From NCBI GenBank assembly GCA_949287305.1, contig CASEFX010000022.1, forward strand, positions 1 to 64,000: 64,000 nt of DNA. The letters are read 5' to 3'. This stretch comes from an uncultured Sutterella sp. Lineage in GTDB: Bacteria > Pseudomonadota > Gammaproteobacteria > Burkholderiales > Burkholderiaceae_F. The translations under genes were made by a program, and so were the position numbers. Positions 55,898 through 64,000 of the stretch are shown here, in pieces (the first letter of the stretch is position 1; each line of letters starts with the position of its first letter). Under the pieces are notes generated by a model. That model was not told the origin of the DNA. It searched no databases and worked only from the letters and a program-made list of their open reading frames with translations.

Positions 55898-56318
55898 AAA
55901 TCCTCCCACGGGTGAACAGCGAGGACAGTCGGCCCCCGCCTTCTCTCAGTTGTCCCGCCTACGGTAGCGCGGGAAGAGGGACCTGTCCAATGCGCAAACC
56001 TCATGCGCATTCATTCAGAAAAGTCATCGGCGCGCGGTCGTTCCCGATCCGAGCGTAGCGAAACGCCGTCCTTTTCCCCTCTCCCCCAGACAACCATCTT
56101 TATCCATGATTTCTCTTGCGACAGAGAAGAATGCGACGAGACCACTCGTTACCTTACCGCCGGTAAGCTTACCGACGGCAAGGTTATTTCGAAACATCTC
56201 CGCATTTTTTTCTTCTGAGCCCCCGCTTCTCCGAAATTTGAGGCAAAATTGCGCTCCTCGGGTTTTCACCGTGATAACCCCGATCAAACCAACGAAAAAT
56301 CAAAAGAAGAAGTCCCTC
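55898..56318. promoter_or_regulatory. Divergent intergenic region with a 40-bp imperfect dyad
   Basis: No gene is supported. At 56148-56187 two 20-bp arms are inverted around AAGCTT with 16 matching positions (core CGGTAAGCTTACCG). This is long enough to be a repressor operator for the MFS gene at 56319, or a structured leader. It also contains the aldo/keto reductase promoter. Confidence 0.5.
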
Positions 56319-57479
56319 ATGCCTCTGCACATCCTTGTTCTGGCACTCGGCACGCTTGCGCTCGGCATCGCCGAATTTTCGATGATGTCGATCCTGAACG
56401 CCGTCGCCGCCGACCTTCAGGTTTCCATTCCGGAAGCCGGCCACTTCATCGCCGCCTACGCCACGGGCGTCTGCGCGGGCGTGATGCTCATGGTCGTCTT
56501 CGCGAGAAACCTGCCGCTCAAACACCTCCTTCTCATCATCGTGAGCCTCATCGTCGTCGGGAACGCCCTGACGGTCTTTGCCGACGGCTACGCCGTGATG
56601 GTGGCTTCCCGATTCCTCTCGGGCCTCCCTCACGGCGCCTACTTCGGCGTGGGCTCGATCATCGCGAGCGAACTCGCGAAACCGGGCAAGGCCTCGCGCG
56701 ACGTCACGCTCATGGTGCTCGGCATGACGATCGCCAACCTTGTGGGCGTTCCGCTCGGAAGCTTTCTCTCCTGGGCCGTCTCCTGGCGCCTCGTCTTCGG
56801 CATCACGGCCGTGACGGGCGTGATCGTCTTCCTTTCGGTCCTGCGTTTCGTACCGGCCATGCCGGCTCTTCCCAACGCGGGATTCCGCGCGCAGTTCCGC
56901 TTTCTCACGCATTTGCGCCCGTGGCTCGTCATGGCGGCGATCTTTTTCGGAAACGGCGGCTTCTTTGCGTACTTGAGCTACGTGAACCCCACGATGGAGG
57001 AAGTGACGGGCGTGGCGCCCTCCTCGATGAGTCTCATCATGGCGGTCGTGGGCGCAGGCATGGTCGCGGGGAATCTCCTCTGCGCGAAGCTCGCCGGACG
57101 CTTTACCGATCCGGCGCTCGCCTGCATGGGCCAGGGCGTACTCTTTGTCGCGCTCGTGACCGTCTTCTTCGGCGCGGCGCATCCCTTCATCGCGATTCCC
57201 GCGACCGTCGTGGCGGCGGGATGCTGCTTCTTCATCTCCGGGCCCGAACAGATCATGATGCTGCAGGGCGCCAAGGAAGGCCGGCTTTTGGGGGCAGCCC
57301 TTGCGCAGACCTCGTTCAACGCGGGAAATGCCCTCGGCGCCTGGGTCGGCGGCCTTCCGATCGACGCGGGCAAATCCCCCGAGTGGAGCGCCCTGCCCGG
57401 CTTTTCGCTTGCCTTCACGGGTTTTCTGATCCTATATCTTCTCTGGTGGATCCACCGGGAAAAGCACCGCCAAAACTGA
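56319..57479 (+). CDS. MFS efflux transporter, AraJ-like
   Basis: A 386-residue inner-membrane major facilitator with twelve helices. The first helix (LALGTLALGIAEFSMMSILN) and the A-motif-like and RFLSGLPHGAYFGVGSI segments are those of the AraJ/DHA1 drug-H+ antiporters. Substrates are not predictable. The start has only a weak purine stretch upstream. It may be repressed through the 40-bp dyad 130 bases upstream. Confidence 0.87.
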   Translation: MPLHILVLALGTLALGIAEFSMMSILNAVAADLQVSIPEAGHFIAAYATGVCAGVMLMVVFARNLPLKHLLLIIVSLIVVGNALTVFADGYAVMVASRFLSGLPHGAYFGVGSIIASELAKPGKASRDVTLMVLGMTIANLVGVPLGSFLSWAVSWRLVFGITAVTGVIVFLSVLRFVPAMPALPNAGFRAQFRFLTHLRPWLVMAAIFFGNGGFFAYLSYVNPTMEEVTGVAPSSMSLIMAVVGAGMVAGNLLCAKLAGRFTDPALACMGQGVLFVALVTVFFGAAHPFIAIPATVVAAGCCFFISGPEQIMMLQGAKEGRLLGAALAQTSFNAGNALGAWVGGLPIDAGKSPEWSALPGFSLAFTGFLILYLLWWIHREKHRQN

Positions 57480-57531
57480 GAGAACAACATCGATCGAAAG
57501 CGAAAATCCTTTCGGTCGCTCCTCATACGAA

Positions 57532-57562
57532 AATGTCCGGTCACACGAAAGTGCCGGACATT
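57532..57562. terminator. Bidirectional terminator between the MFS gene and cyuA
   Basis: AATGTCCGG (57532-57540) pairs with CCGGACATT (57554-57562), with partial inner pairing (CAC/GTG). TTTT follows on the minus strand and TCTCGTTT on the plus strand. Confidence 0.75.
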
Positions 57563-57602
57563 CTCGTTTGGCCCGACCGCCCTCAAGCGGGGCGGCCAGG
57601 AC

Positions 57603-58862
57603 TCACTTCGTTTCGAGCATCACGTTGATGATTTCGCGGTCGGTTCCGACCATGCCGCGGCTCGCGATGCGGCCGACGGCCGCCACCGTGGCGTCGACGT
57701 CGTTCTTGACGATCCCGTCGCCGCCCTTGAAGGCGCGGTCGTTCTTGACCATGTCGATTGCAAGGAGGGCCCCTTCGACGCTCATGGCGATCTTCGAAGC
57801 GCAGGACGACTTCGCGCCGTCACAGATGAGGCCCGACGTGATGGCGAGCGAGTTCGAGATGACGCGTTCGATGTCTTCGGTCGAGAAGCCCAGAAGATAG
57901 GCGATCCCGGCGCCGCTGCCCGCCCCGGCGCTCACGGCGCCGCAGTAGGCGGAAAGTTTGCCGATGCCTTGCTTCAGGCACACCGTCACGAGGTCGGAAA
58001 GAAGAAGCGCGCGAAGGAGTTCCTCTTCCGACTTCTTGAGGTGCTCGGCGTAGATCAGAACCGGCATGCTCGCCGTGATCCCCTGATTGCCCGAACCCGA
58101 CACGATCACGACGGGGAGTTCGCACCCGTTCATGCGGGCGTCCGAGGCGGCCGCCGCAAAGGCGCGGGCGCGCACGGCGGGATCTTCGGGATCGCGGGCC
58201 ATGAGAATGCGGCCGATCGTGGCGCCCCATTCGCCCGAAAGTCCCTGCTCGGCGATGGCGCGGTTGCAGGCGAGCTGACGCTCCAGGAGCGGACGCACGT
58301 GGTCAAGCGGCATCACGCGGGCGGCTTCGATGAGTTCGGAGACGTGCCAGCTCTCGACGGGATGTTCTTCTTCGGGACGGTCCCCTTCTTCCCAAACGAC
58401 CTTGCCGTCCTCTTCGATGCGGGTGACGTTCGTGTGCGACGTGCGGATCACGGTCGACACGCTGTGACCGTTCAAGTGCCCCGTCACGCGGATGAAGAAG
58501 ACGTCGGGTTCGTTCGACTGACGCACTTCGACGGGCGTCGTCTGAACAAGTTCGCGGATGCGGTCGCGCTCTTCGGGCGTGATCGCGGCGAGCACTTCGA
58601 GGGCCGCTTCGGGCTTCGCGGCGACGAAGCCGGCGACGGCCGCGGCTTCCAGGCCCGTCAGGCCGCCCGTGTTCGGGACGACCACGCTCTTGACGTTCTT
58701 CACGATGTTGCGCGAGACGTCGAGCTCGATGCGTTCGGGATAGCCACCGAGGCGCTTGGCGCAGATCGCGGCCGCATAGGCGAGCGCGATGGGTTCGGTG
58801 CAGCCCATGGCGGGAAGAAGTTCGGCGGCGAGCGCCGCTTCGTAAACGGAGTACGGAATCAT
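57603..58862 (-). CDS. cyuA: L-cysteine desulfidase (CyuA/YhaM, UPF0597)
   Basis: A 419-residue cytoplasmic Fe-S enzyme of the UPF0597 family, which converts cysteine to pyruvate, ammonia and sulfide. Candidate cluster ligands are C21 (AMGCTEPIALAYA), and C347 and C354 (LICDGAKSSCASKI). The VSGSGNQGITASMPV and AGAGSGAGIAYLLG motifs are typical. The start has GAGG upstream. A -10 box (TACAAT, 58901-58906 on the minus strand) lies 39 bases upstream. Some family members may use serine, so the substrate is not certain. Confidence 0.87.
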   Translation of the reverse strand: MIPYSVYEAALAAELLPAMGCTEPIALAYAAAICAKRLGGYPERIELDVSRNIVKNVKSVVVPNTGGLTGLEAAAVAGFVAAKPEAALEVLAAITPEERDRIRELVQTTPVEVRQSNEPDVFFIRVTGHLNGHSVSTVIRTSHTNVTRIEEDGKVVWEEGDRPEEEHPVESWHVSELIEAARVMPLDHVRPLLERQLACNRAIAEQGLSGEWGATIGRILMARDPEDPAVRARAFAAAASDARMNGCELPVVIVSGSGNQGITASMPVLIYAEHLKKSEEELLRALLLSDLVTVCLKQGIGKLSAYCGAVSAGAGSGAGIAYLLGFSTEDIERVISNSLAITSGLICDGAKSSCASKIAMSVEGALLAIDMVKNDRAFKGGDGIVKNDVDATVAAVGRIASRGMVGTDREIINVMLETK

Positions 58863-59296
58863 CGGTTGGCCCTCAGGAAGATTCTGTAGAAAGTGCCTGC
58901 ATTGTACAGAGTCGACACAGAAAAAGCGGAAACCGAATGTATATCGGCATTTATCCGTACAATTCTTTTCCTGCAACGTCGTTTTCCCTTCCTGCACGGT
59001 CCTTTCCGCGCCCTGCACGGGATCGGTACGGACCCGCTCTGTTTTCTTTATTCCTTGGGCTTCCCGCCTCGGAATAACCGTTCCCAATTTCCGGCCGTCG
59101 CCGATCAAACGCAGCGCATTTCTTTGCGCGAAAACGGGGGCGTTCGTTTTCTTCCTTTCGAATATCCGAAGAAAGCGGACCGAAACAGAAGCCGTACCGA
59201 AGGCTTCGCGGGTTTTCCTCGCCCTCCCGTGCGTTTTTCTGCGTCCCGCAAACCTGCTACAATTCCCGCATTTTCAGGCCTTCCCGGAGACATCCC
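58863..59296. promoter_or_regulatory. Divergent promoter region of cyuA and the GntR operon
   Basis: No gene in this ~430-bp stretch. cyuA uses TACAAT (58901-58906, minus strand). The GntR gene has an extended -10 TGCTACAAT (TACAAT at 59258-59263) and CGGAGA before its ATG. ATTGTAC (58901) and GTACAAT (58957) are inverted relative to each other, but both can be explained as promoter elements, so I do not call an operator. Confidence 0.55.
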
Positions 59297-59956
59297 ATGG
59301 ATGACGACACCCTCTTTCGCGAAATTCACCAGCACATCCTGACGCAAGCGAAGGAAGGGCGACGCATCGACACGGAAAACGAACTCGCCGAACGCTTCGG
59401 CGTTACGCGCTACAAGGTGCGAAAGGCCCTCTCCGTCCTGAGCCAGATGGGCGTCGTCGACCGCGCCCCGAAGCGCGGCATGACCGTCAACACGCTCGGG
59501 CCCAAGAATCTCTCCGCGCAGATCCAGGTGCAGATGGACATCGCGAACTTCGACATCCGCGAGTTCATCGAAGCGCGTCTCCTGATTGAAGTGCACATCA
59601 TTCCGCTTGCGATCCGCCGCATGACGCCCGCGCTTCTTGGCAAGCTCGACGAAGCGATCTGCCACATCGAGTACTACGCCGGCAACGCCAAGGAAGCGGA
59701 CCGCTGGGACCGCGAATTCCATCTGCTTTTGCTCGAAGCCTGCGGCAACCGCGTGCTGCAGGTCTTCTCGGCGGCGCTCGTCACCTACTTCGAAAAGACC
59801 TCTTCGGCTCTGCCGAAGAACAATCCCCAGTTCTTCCTCAACATCGCCCGTACGGAACGCGCGCTTTTGAACGCCATCCGACGAGGCGACGAAGAACTCG
59901 CCAAGCGTCTTCTTCGTGACCACCTGAGCGAACAGGTGGATCTGCTTACGCCCTGA
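59297..59956 (+). CDS. GntR-family regulator (FadR/FCD subgroup)
   Basis: A 219-residue regulator. The winged helix reads DTENELAERFGVTRYKVRKALSVLSQMGVVDRAPKRG. The C-terminal helical FCD domain has the conserved metal/effector residues in EFIEARLLIE, RWDREFHLLLLEACGN and a late HLSEQ His. It precedes the hydroxyacid dehydrogenase gene by 46 bp, so the enzyme is its probable target; the effector may be a hydroxy or keto acid. Confidence 0.88.
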   Translation: MDDDTLFREIHQHILTQAKEGRRIDTENELAERFGVTRYKVRKALSVLSQMGVVDRAPKRGMTVNTLGPKNLSAQIQVQMDIANFDIREFIEARLLIEVHIIPLAIRRMTPALLGKLDEAICHIEYYAGNAKEADRWDREFHLLLLEACGNRVLQVFSAALVTYFEKTSSALPKNNPQFFLNIARTERALLNAIRRGDEELAKRLLRDHLSEQVDLLTP

Positions 59957-60002
59957 TTCCGGCGCGAAACTTCCCAAAAAAAATCCATAAAAAGGAGGAA
60001 AC

Positions 60003-60983
60003 ATGTCGTTTTCCGTCTCGCCCGACGACAACGTTGCGTCGGACCGCCCCGTGCTCGTGAGTCTTCTGCCCTCGCGCGCCATGCCGGGGATTCTGCGCGA
60101 AGGTCTCGAACAGTGCGGGCGTCTCTACTTCTGGCCCGAAATGCGCTACGAAGAACAGGAACGCATCGGCACGCTCGCGTCCGTCCTCATCGGGACGGCG
60201 AGTTCGCGCGTCACGGCGGAGGTCCTCCGACGCTTTCCCGCCTGTCGCATGATCGCGAGCTTCGGCGTGGGCTACGACGGCTACGACATGGCCGCGCTCA
60301 AGCGCCGCGGCATCGTTCTCACGAACACCCCGAACGTCCTTTCGGACGACGTCGCGGACCTCGCGTTCGCGATGATCCTCAATCTTTCACGCGGCATCGG
60401 ACGCGCAGACAGCTGGCTTCGCGAAGGGCGCTGGCCCGACGGGGGCTTCCCACTGCAGACGCGCGTCTCGGGAAAGCGTCTCGGAATCTTCGGGCTCGGC
60501 CGCATCGGAAGCGAAATCGCCCGCCGCGGCGAAGCCTTCCACATGCAGATCGGCTACACGGACCTCACGGGCAAGAACACCAAGTGGCAGCGCTTCCCGA
60601 CCTTGAAGGAGCTCGCCGTCTGGAGCGACTATCTCGTCGTGATCGTTCCCGCCACCGAAGCGACGCACCACGTGGTCGACGCCGAAATCCTCATGGCGCT
60701 CGGCACGAAGGGCTACCTCATCAACGTCGCCCGCGGCTCGGTCGTGAACACCAAGGCGCTGATCGACTCCCTCAAAACGCGCACCATCGCGGGCGCGGGG
60801 CTCGACGTCTTTGAAAACGAACCCTACGTTGAGGCGGAATTGAAGGCCCTCCCCAACACGATCCTCACGCCCCACATCGGGACGGCGACGCTCGAGACGC
60901 GCCGCATGATGGCGGACCTGGTCGTGCGCAACGTCCACGCCTTCGTGAACGGCAACAAGCCGATCACGCCGGTCGCGAACTGA
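60003..60983 (+). CDS. D-2-hydroxyacid dehydrogenase
   Basis: A 326-residue NAD(P)-dependent dehydrogenase. The Rossmann motif is GIFGLGRIGSEIA. The catalytic Arg is in NVARGSVV, the Glu in DVFENEP and the His in TPHIGTAT. It is closest in pattern to glyoxylate/hydroxypyruvate reductases. AGGAGG lies five bases before the ATG, implying strong translation. It sits between the GntR and XRE genes in one operon. Confidence 0.88.
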   Translation: MSFSVSPDDNVASDRPVLVSLLPSRAMPGILREGLEQCGRLYFWPEMRYEEQERIGTLASVLIGTASSRVTAEVLRRFPACRMIASFGVGYDGYDMAALKRRGIVLTNTPNVLSDDVADLAFAMILNLSRGIGRADSWLREGRWPDGGFPLQTRVSGKRLGIFGLGRIGSEIARRGEAFHMQIGYTDLTGKNTKWQRFPTLKELAVWSDYLVVIVPATEATHHVVDAEILMALGTKGYLINVARGSVVNTKALIDSLKTRTIAGAGLDVFENEPYVEAELKALPNTILTPHIGTATLETRRMMADLVVRNVHAFVNGNKPITPVAN

Positions 60984-60996
60984 CGCGGGGCCCGTC

Positions 60997-61338
60997 ATGC
61001 CGATTCTTCTCACCGAAACGCCCGGAAAGGGCGACGAAGTCGTCTTCACGCTTCGGGCGCCCAAGGAAGAGGCTGCGGCGCTTCGCCGCATCCTCACGGG
61101 GCTCGAATCGCTCTCCCACGTGGGAAAGCCCCTCCCGAAGCGCGAGGGCGAGCCTTTCGAGCGCCTTCGGCAATACCGGCTCCTTCGCAATCTCACGCAG
61201 AAGGACGTCGCCGACGCCGTGGGGACCACGCAGTCCCATCTCTCGAAATACGAGGCGGGTCTCCGGAAGATCCCGACCGAAACGGCGGAACGTCTCGCAC
61301 ACTTCTTTCAGTGCGACGTCACGGAATTTCTCGAATAG
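60997..61338 (+). CDS. XRE-family HTH protein
   Basis: A 113-residue protein. Residues ~55-110 are a lambda-repressor-like HTH (LLRNLTQKDVADAVGTTQSHLSKYEAG). The N-terminal ~50 residues are not recognised. It ends with TAG, the only annotated gene in the window that does. It starts 13 bp after the dehydrogenase gene and ends 3 bp from the convergent MFS gene. Confidence 0.8.
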   Translation: MPILLTETPGKGDEVVFTLRAPKEEAAALRRILTGLESLSHVGKPLPKREGEPFERLRQYRLLRNLTQKDVADAVGTTQSHLSKYEAGLRKIPTETAERLAHFFQCDVTEFLE

Positions 61339-61341
61339 GCC

Positions 61342-62556
61342 TCAAAGTCCCGCCTTGCGGCGCTCGCGCAGCACCACGACCCAGCAGAGCACCGTAAGCA
61401 CCCCCGAAAAGAGCATCACGCCCGCATAGCGCGCGGCGTCTCCCAAAACGATCGGCACCCAGAGGGCCGCGGCGAGCGCAAAGCTCGACGTGTGGAAGAA
61501 CTGCTGCACGGAAGCGGCCATTCCGCGGTTTTTCGGGAAGTAGTCGAGGTTGAGCGTCGCCATGACGGGACGCGACCAGCTCATCGCCGTCTGATAGAGG
61601 CACGGCGCCGCAATGACGAGGGGCCAGACGGGCTCGGTTTCAAGCGCAATCCCGACGCCCAACACCCCCGCCGCGATCAGGACGGTGAGGCCCGAAGCGA
61701 GCGTTTTGCGCCACCCGATGCGTCCGACGAGCCGCCCCGTCAGAAAGCTCCCCGCCATGGAAAAGGCGATGAAGGGAAGCGTCAGATAGCCGAAATCCTC
61801 GACGCCGAACCGCATGATGTGCATGACGAAGTCGGCGCCGCCCGCCGTGTAGACGATTCCTCCCATGAAGCAAAAGCCGTGCCCCATCACGCCGAAGAGA
61901 AAGGCGCGGTGCCGCAAAAGCATTCCGTAAGTCCGGATCGACTCTCCGAGACCAAAGGGACGTCTGGCGGCCTTGGGAAGCGATTCCTTCAGAACCGTGA
62001 GGCCGAGCACGGCGATCGAGAGATTGAGGAACGCGAGCGTCCAGAAGACCGCGCGCCATCCCCAGCGCACCGTCACGGCGCCCCCGACGATCGGCGCGAA
62101 GGCGGGGGCGAGCGCAAAGAGAAGCGTCATGAGGGCGAGCATCTTCGTGGCGGCGACCCCGGACCAACGGTCGCGCACGATCGCCATCGAAACGACGGGC
62201 CCGACCGAGGCGCAGAAGCCCTGCACCACGCGCCAGAAAAGAAGCCATCCGAAGTGATCCGTCGCCGAAGCGGCAAGCGCCGCCAGGCAAAAACCGAGCG
62301 CCCCGCCCACCACGACCGGACGGCGCCCCAGGGCGTCCGAGAGCGTCCCCACAAAGAGCGATCCGACGGCAAAGGCGACGAGATAGACCGAAAGCGACTG
62401 CGAAATCACGTCGGACGACACCCCGAAGGCTTCGGTCATCGCGGGAAAGGCCGGGATGTAAGTGTTCGCGGCGAAGGGGCCCATCATCTGAATGAGCGAT
62501 AAAAGGAGCGCGTCGGCGAGCGTCGGTTTTCGGTCTCTTTCTTCTCTTTCGGGCAT
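61342..62556 (-). CDS. Bcr/CflA-type multidrug efflux MFS transporter
   Basis: A 404-residue inner-membrane DHA1 transporter with twelve helices. Motifs are MGPFAANTYIPAFPAMTEAFGVSSDVISQSLSVYL at the start, the A motif GTLSDALGRRPVVVGG and FVGTLSD preceding it, and the RVVQGFCASVGPVVSMAIVRD motif C region, all as in Bcr/CflA. The start is uncertain; an ATG at 62598 is also in frame. No Shine-Dalgarno is clear for either. It faces gluQ across a short shared promoter. Confidence 0.85.
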   Translation of the reverse strand: MPEREERDRKPTLADALLLSLIQMMGPFAANTYIPAFPAMTEAFGVSSDVISQSLSVYLVAFAVGSLFVGTLSDALGRRPVVVGGALGFCLAALAASATDHFGWLLFWRVVQGFCASVGPVVSMAIVRDRWSGVAATKMLALMTLLFALAPAFAPIVGGAVTVRWGWRAVFWTLAFLNLSIAVLGLTVLKESLPKAARRPFGLGESIRTYGMLLRHRAFLFGVMGHGFCFMGGIVYTAGGADFVMHIMRFGVEDFGYLTLPFIAFSMAGSFLTGRLVGRIGWRKTLASGLTVLIAAGVLGVGIALETEPVWPLVIAAPCLYQTAMSWSRPVMATLNLDYFPKNRGMAASVQQFFHTSSFALAAALWVPIVLGDAARYAGVMLFSGVLTVLCWVVVLRERRKAGL

Positions 62557-62574
62557 TTTGAGGGTCGCTCGCAC

Positions 62575-62580
62575 TACAAT
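62575..62580 (+). promoter_or_regulatory. -10 box of gluQ
   Basis: TACAAT in GCACTACAATTC, 42 bases before the gluQ ATG. The MFS gene is transcribed divergently from the same region. Confidence 0.5.
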
Positions 62581-62622
62581 TCTTGGGATTCCTTTCATTC
62601 TAATTCCAAAATTACACCTGCC

Positions 62623-63501
62623 ATGACGAGCCAGTATCGAGGACGATTCGCCCCCTCCCCCACCGGACGACTGCACCGGGGAAGTCTCGTGGCGGCGATG
62701 GGAAGCTGGCTCGACGCCCGCGCCCACGACGGCGTCTGGCTCGTGCGCATCGAAGACGTGGATCCGCCGCGCGACATTCCGGGCGCGGCCGAAGACATCC
62801 TGCGTGTTCTTGCGCGCCTTGAACTCACGTCCGACGAACCGGTGGTGTGGCAGAGCACCCGGGACGCCGCCTACGAAAAGGCGCTCGGTACGCTGCGCGA
62901 AAAGGGACTTCTCTACGGTTGCGCCTGCACGCGAAAGGAAATTCTCGCGCGCGACGCGGAGCTGGGACTCCCTCCGGGCGTCTATCCGGGCACCTGCCGA
63001 AACGGCACGGGCGGACGCCCCGCGCGGGCGCTTCGCTTTCGCCTCCCCGACAGGACGCTCGGCTTCACGGACCGGCTCTGCGGACATTTCGAGCAGAATC
63101 TTCCGCTCGAGGCGGGCGACGTCGTCATGAAGCGCGCCGACGGGCTCTGGGCCTATCAGCTCGCCTGCATCGTCGACGACGTCGAGTCGGGCGTGACCGA
63201 CGTCGTGCGCGGCGCCGATCTGCTTGACAACACCCCGCGGCAGATCGCGCTCATTGAAGCGCTCGGCGGGCGGGTGCCCCGATACATGCATCTGCCGCTC
63301 GTCTTGAACGACCGAAAGGAAAAGCTCTCGAAGCAGCAGGGCGCCGTGCCGCTTGACGAAACCAATCTTCCGGGCGAACTCGAATTCGCCTGGACGCACC
63401 TCGGTTTCCCCCGCCTCGGCGCCGATTCGATCGCGGCCTTCTGGCGCGCGGCGGTGCCGCTTTGGCGCGAACGTTTTGCCAAGGACCCCGATCATGGTTA
63501 A
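62623..63501 (+). CDS. gluQ: Glutamyl-Q tRNA(Asp) synthetase
   Basis: A 292-residue truncated GluRS paralogue that adds glutamate to queuosine on tRNA(Asp). The HIGH-like motif is FAPSPTGRLHRGSLVAA, the KMSKS-like motif is EKLSKQQGA, and a zinc site (CACTRKE with later YPGTC) is intact. The tRNA anticodon-binding domain of GluRS is absent, as expected for this family. It overlaps the next gene by 8 bp. Confidence 0.93.
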   Translation: MTSQYRGRFAPSPTGRLHRGSLVAAMGSWLDARAHDGVWLVRIEDVDPPRDIPGAAEDILRVLARLELTSDEPVVWQSTRDAAYEKALGTLREKGLLYGCACTRKEILARDAELGLPPGVYPGTCRNGTGGRPARALRFRLPDRTLGFTDRLCGHFEQNLPLEAGDVVMKRADGLWAYQLACIVDDVESGVTDVVRGADLLDNTPRQIALIEALGGRVPRYMHLPLVLNDRKEKLSKQQGAVPLDETNLPGELEFAWTHLGFPRLGADSIAAFWRAAVPLWRERFAKDPDHG

Positions 63502-64000
63502 GGCTTCGTTTTGGATGCTCGTCGGGATCTTCCTCTTCACCTTCACGGCGGCCCTTGCGAAGATCATGGCCTCGGAAGGCTTCGGCGTCTGGGAGATCGT
63601 CTTCTGGCGCTCGATCGTCGGGTGCCTCTTCTGCGCCGCGGTGATGCGGCGCAAAGGCATTTCGCTCAAGACCCGCTATCCGGTGCGCTACGTCGTGCGC
63701 TGCACGGTCGGGACCGTAAGCATTGCGCTCAGCGTCTACACGCTCACCGTCATGCCGATCGCCACCGCGCAGACCCTCACCAATACGGGGCCGCTCTGGT
63801 TCTGCGTCTTTCTCGCGATCGCGGCCCTCTTTACCGCCTATCGGCTCGACAAAGCCGTTTTGCTCGCCGTGCTCGCGGGCTTCGGCGGCGTTCTCCTCAT
63901 CCTTCGCCCCGACGTGTCGCAGGGCATTACGATGACGGCCGCCGTGGCGGGCGTTCTCTCGGGCTTCACTTCGGGCGGGGCCGACTTCATGATCCGGCAT
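63494..64000 (+). CDS. DMT-superfamily (EamA) transporter, cut by the window edge
   Basis: The first 169 codons of an inner-membrane EamA transporter (MVKASFWMLVGIFLFTFTAA, WEIVFWRSIVGCLF, TLTNTGPLWFCVFL, VLLILRPDV). The gene continues past the window. The start overlaps the gluQ end, indicating translational coupling. It is a paralogue of the transporter at 26710-27585. Confidence 0.85.
   Translation, partial: MVKASFWMLVGIFLFTFTAALAKIMASEGFGVWEIVFWRSIVGCLFCAAVMRRKGISLKTRYPVRYVVRCTVGTVSIALSVYTLTVMPIATAQTLTNTGPLWFCVFLAIAALFTAYRLDKAVLLAVLAGFGGVLLILRPDVSQGITMTAAVAGVLSGFTSGGADFMIRH

Noticed and set aside
58901-58963. ATTGTAC...GTACAAT pair as a GntR operator
   Set aside because: The first is better explained as the cyuA -10 box, and TACAAT is a common promoter element in this window.

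Overview
The window is a high-GC bacterial chromosome segment with mostly TGA stops and recurring TACAAT-type -10 boxes. Its gene set includes recCBD, mutS, suhB, trmJ beside a cysE-derived gene, gsiABCD, cyuA, leuCD and scraps of a respiratory flavoprotein next to a LysR regulator. Together these suggest a gut-type betaproteobacterium close to Sutterellaceae (Burkholderiales). That placement is inferred from gene content only; there is no rRNA in the window.

Layout. 118-1994: a group II intron with its reverse transcriptase. 2073-8507: a Sel1-repeat protein and a gsiABCD-type peptide/glutathione ABC importer, all on the minus strand. 8883-9593: a RibD-C-domain reductase. 9696-18898: the most notable region, a compact type V-C CRISPR-Cas locus (cas12c, cas1, and an array of fourteen perfect 25-bp repeats plus one degenerate one, with 17-19-nt spacers). 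It lies between a full-length PLD-nuclease/SF2-helicase gene and an orphan copy of the last ~34 codons of the same gene. 19174-23963: ppiB, then nrdA-nrdB-iron alcohol dehydrogenase. 24048-27585: metQ, a catalytically dead-looking CysE derivative, trmJ and a DMT exporter (minus strand). 28071-31620: a small lipoprotein gene, an intact IS605-like element (tnpA/tnpB), and an M20 peptidase gene carrying two in-frame amber codons. 31670-39700: an alpha/beta hydrolase, suhB, mutS, a LysR regulator and leuCD. 39815-43870: an amidohydrolase, an APC permease and a deletion scar joining LysR and flavoprotein fragments. 43925-53370: recC-recB-recD. 53524-64000: an orphan RHH protein, LysR, aldo/keto reductase, MFS exporter, cyuA, a GntR / hydroxyacid dehydrogenase / XRE operon, a Bcr/CflA exporter, gluQ and a truncated DMT transporter.

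How parts work together. In the V-C locus, Cas1 alone would insert short spacers. Cas12c would use crRNAs together with a small partner RNA (scoutRNA), for which the 137-bp cas1-cas12c gap is a candidate source. Cas12c keeps all three RuvC residues; the characterised Cas12c is reported to bind DNA without cutting it and to use RuvC for crRNA processing. The helicase duplication marks the locus as an exchanged cassette. Separately, the leuC and alpha/beta-hydrolase promoters share an 11-bp operator half and a 12-bp -10 region at exactly the same 25-nt spacing, so they are probably one regulon, with the LysR gene upstream of leuC as the likely regulator.
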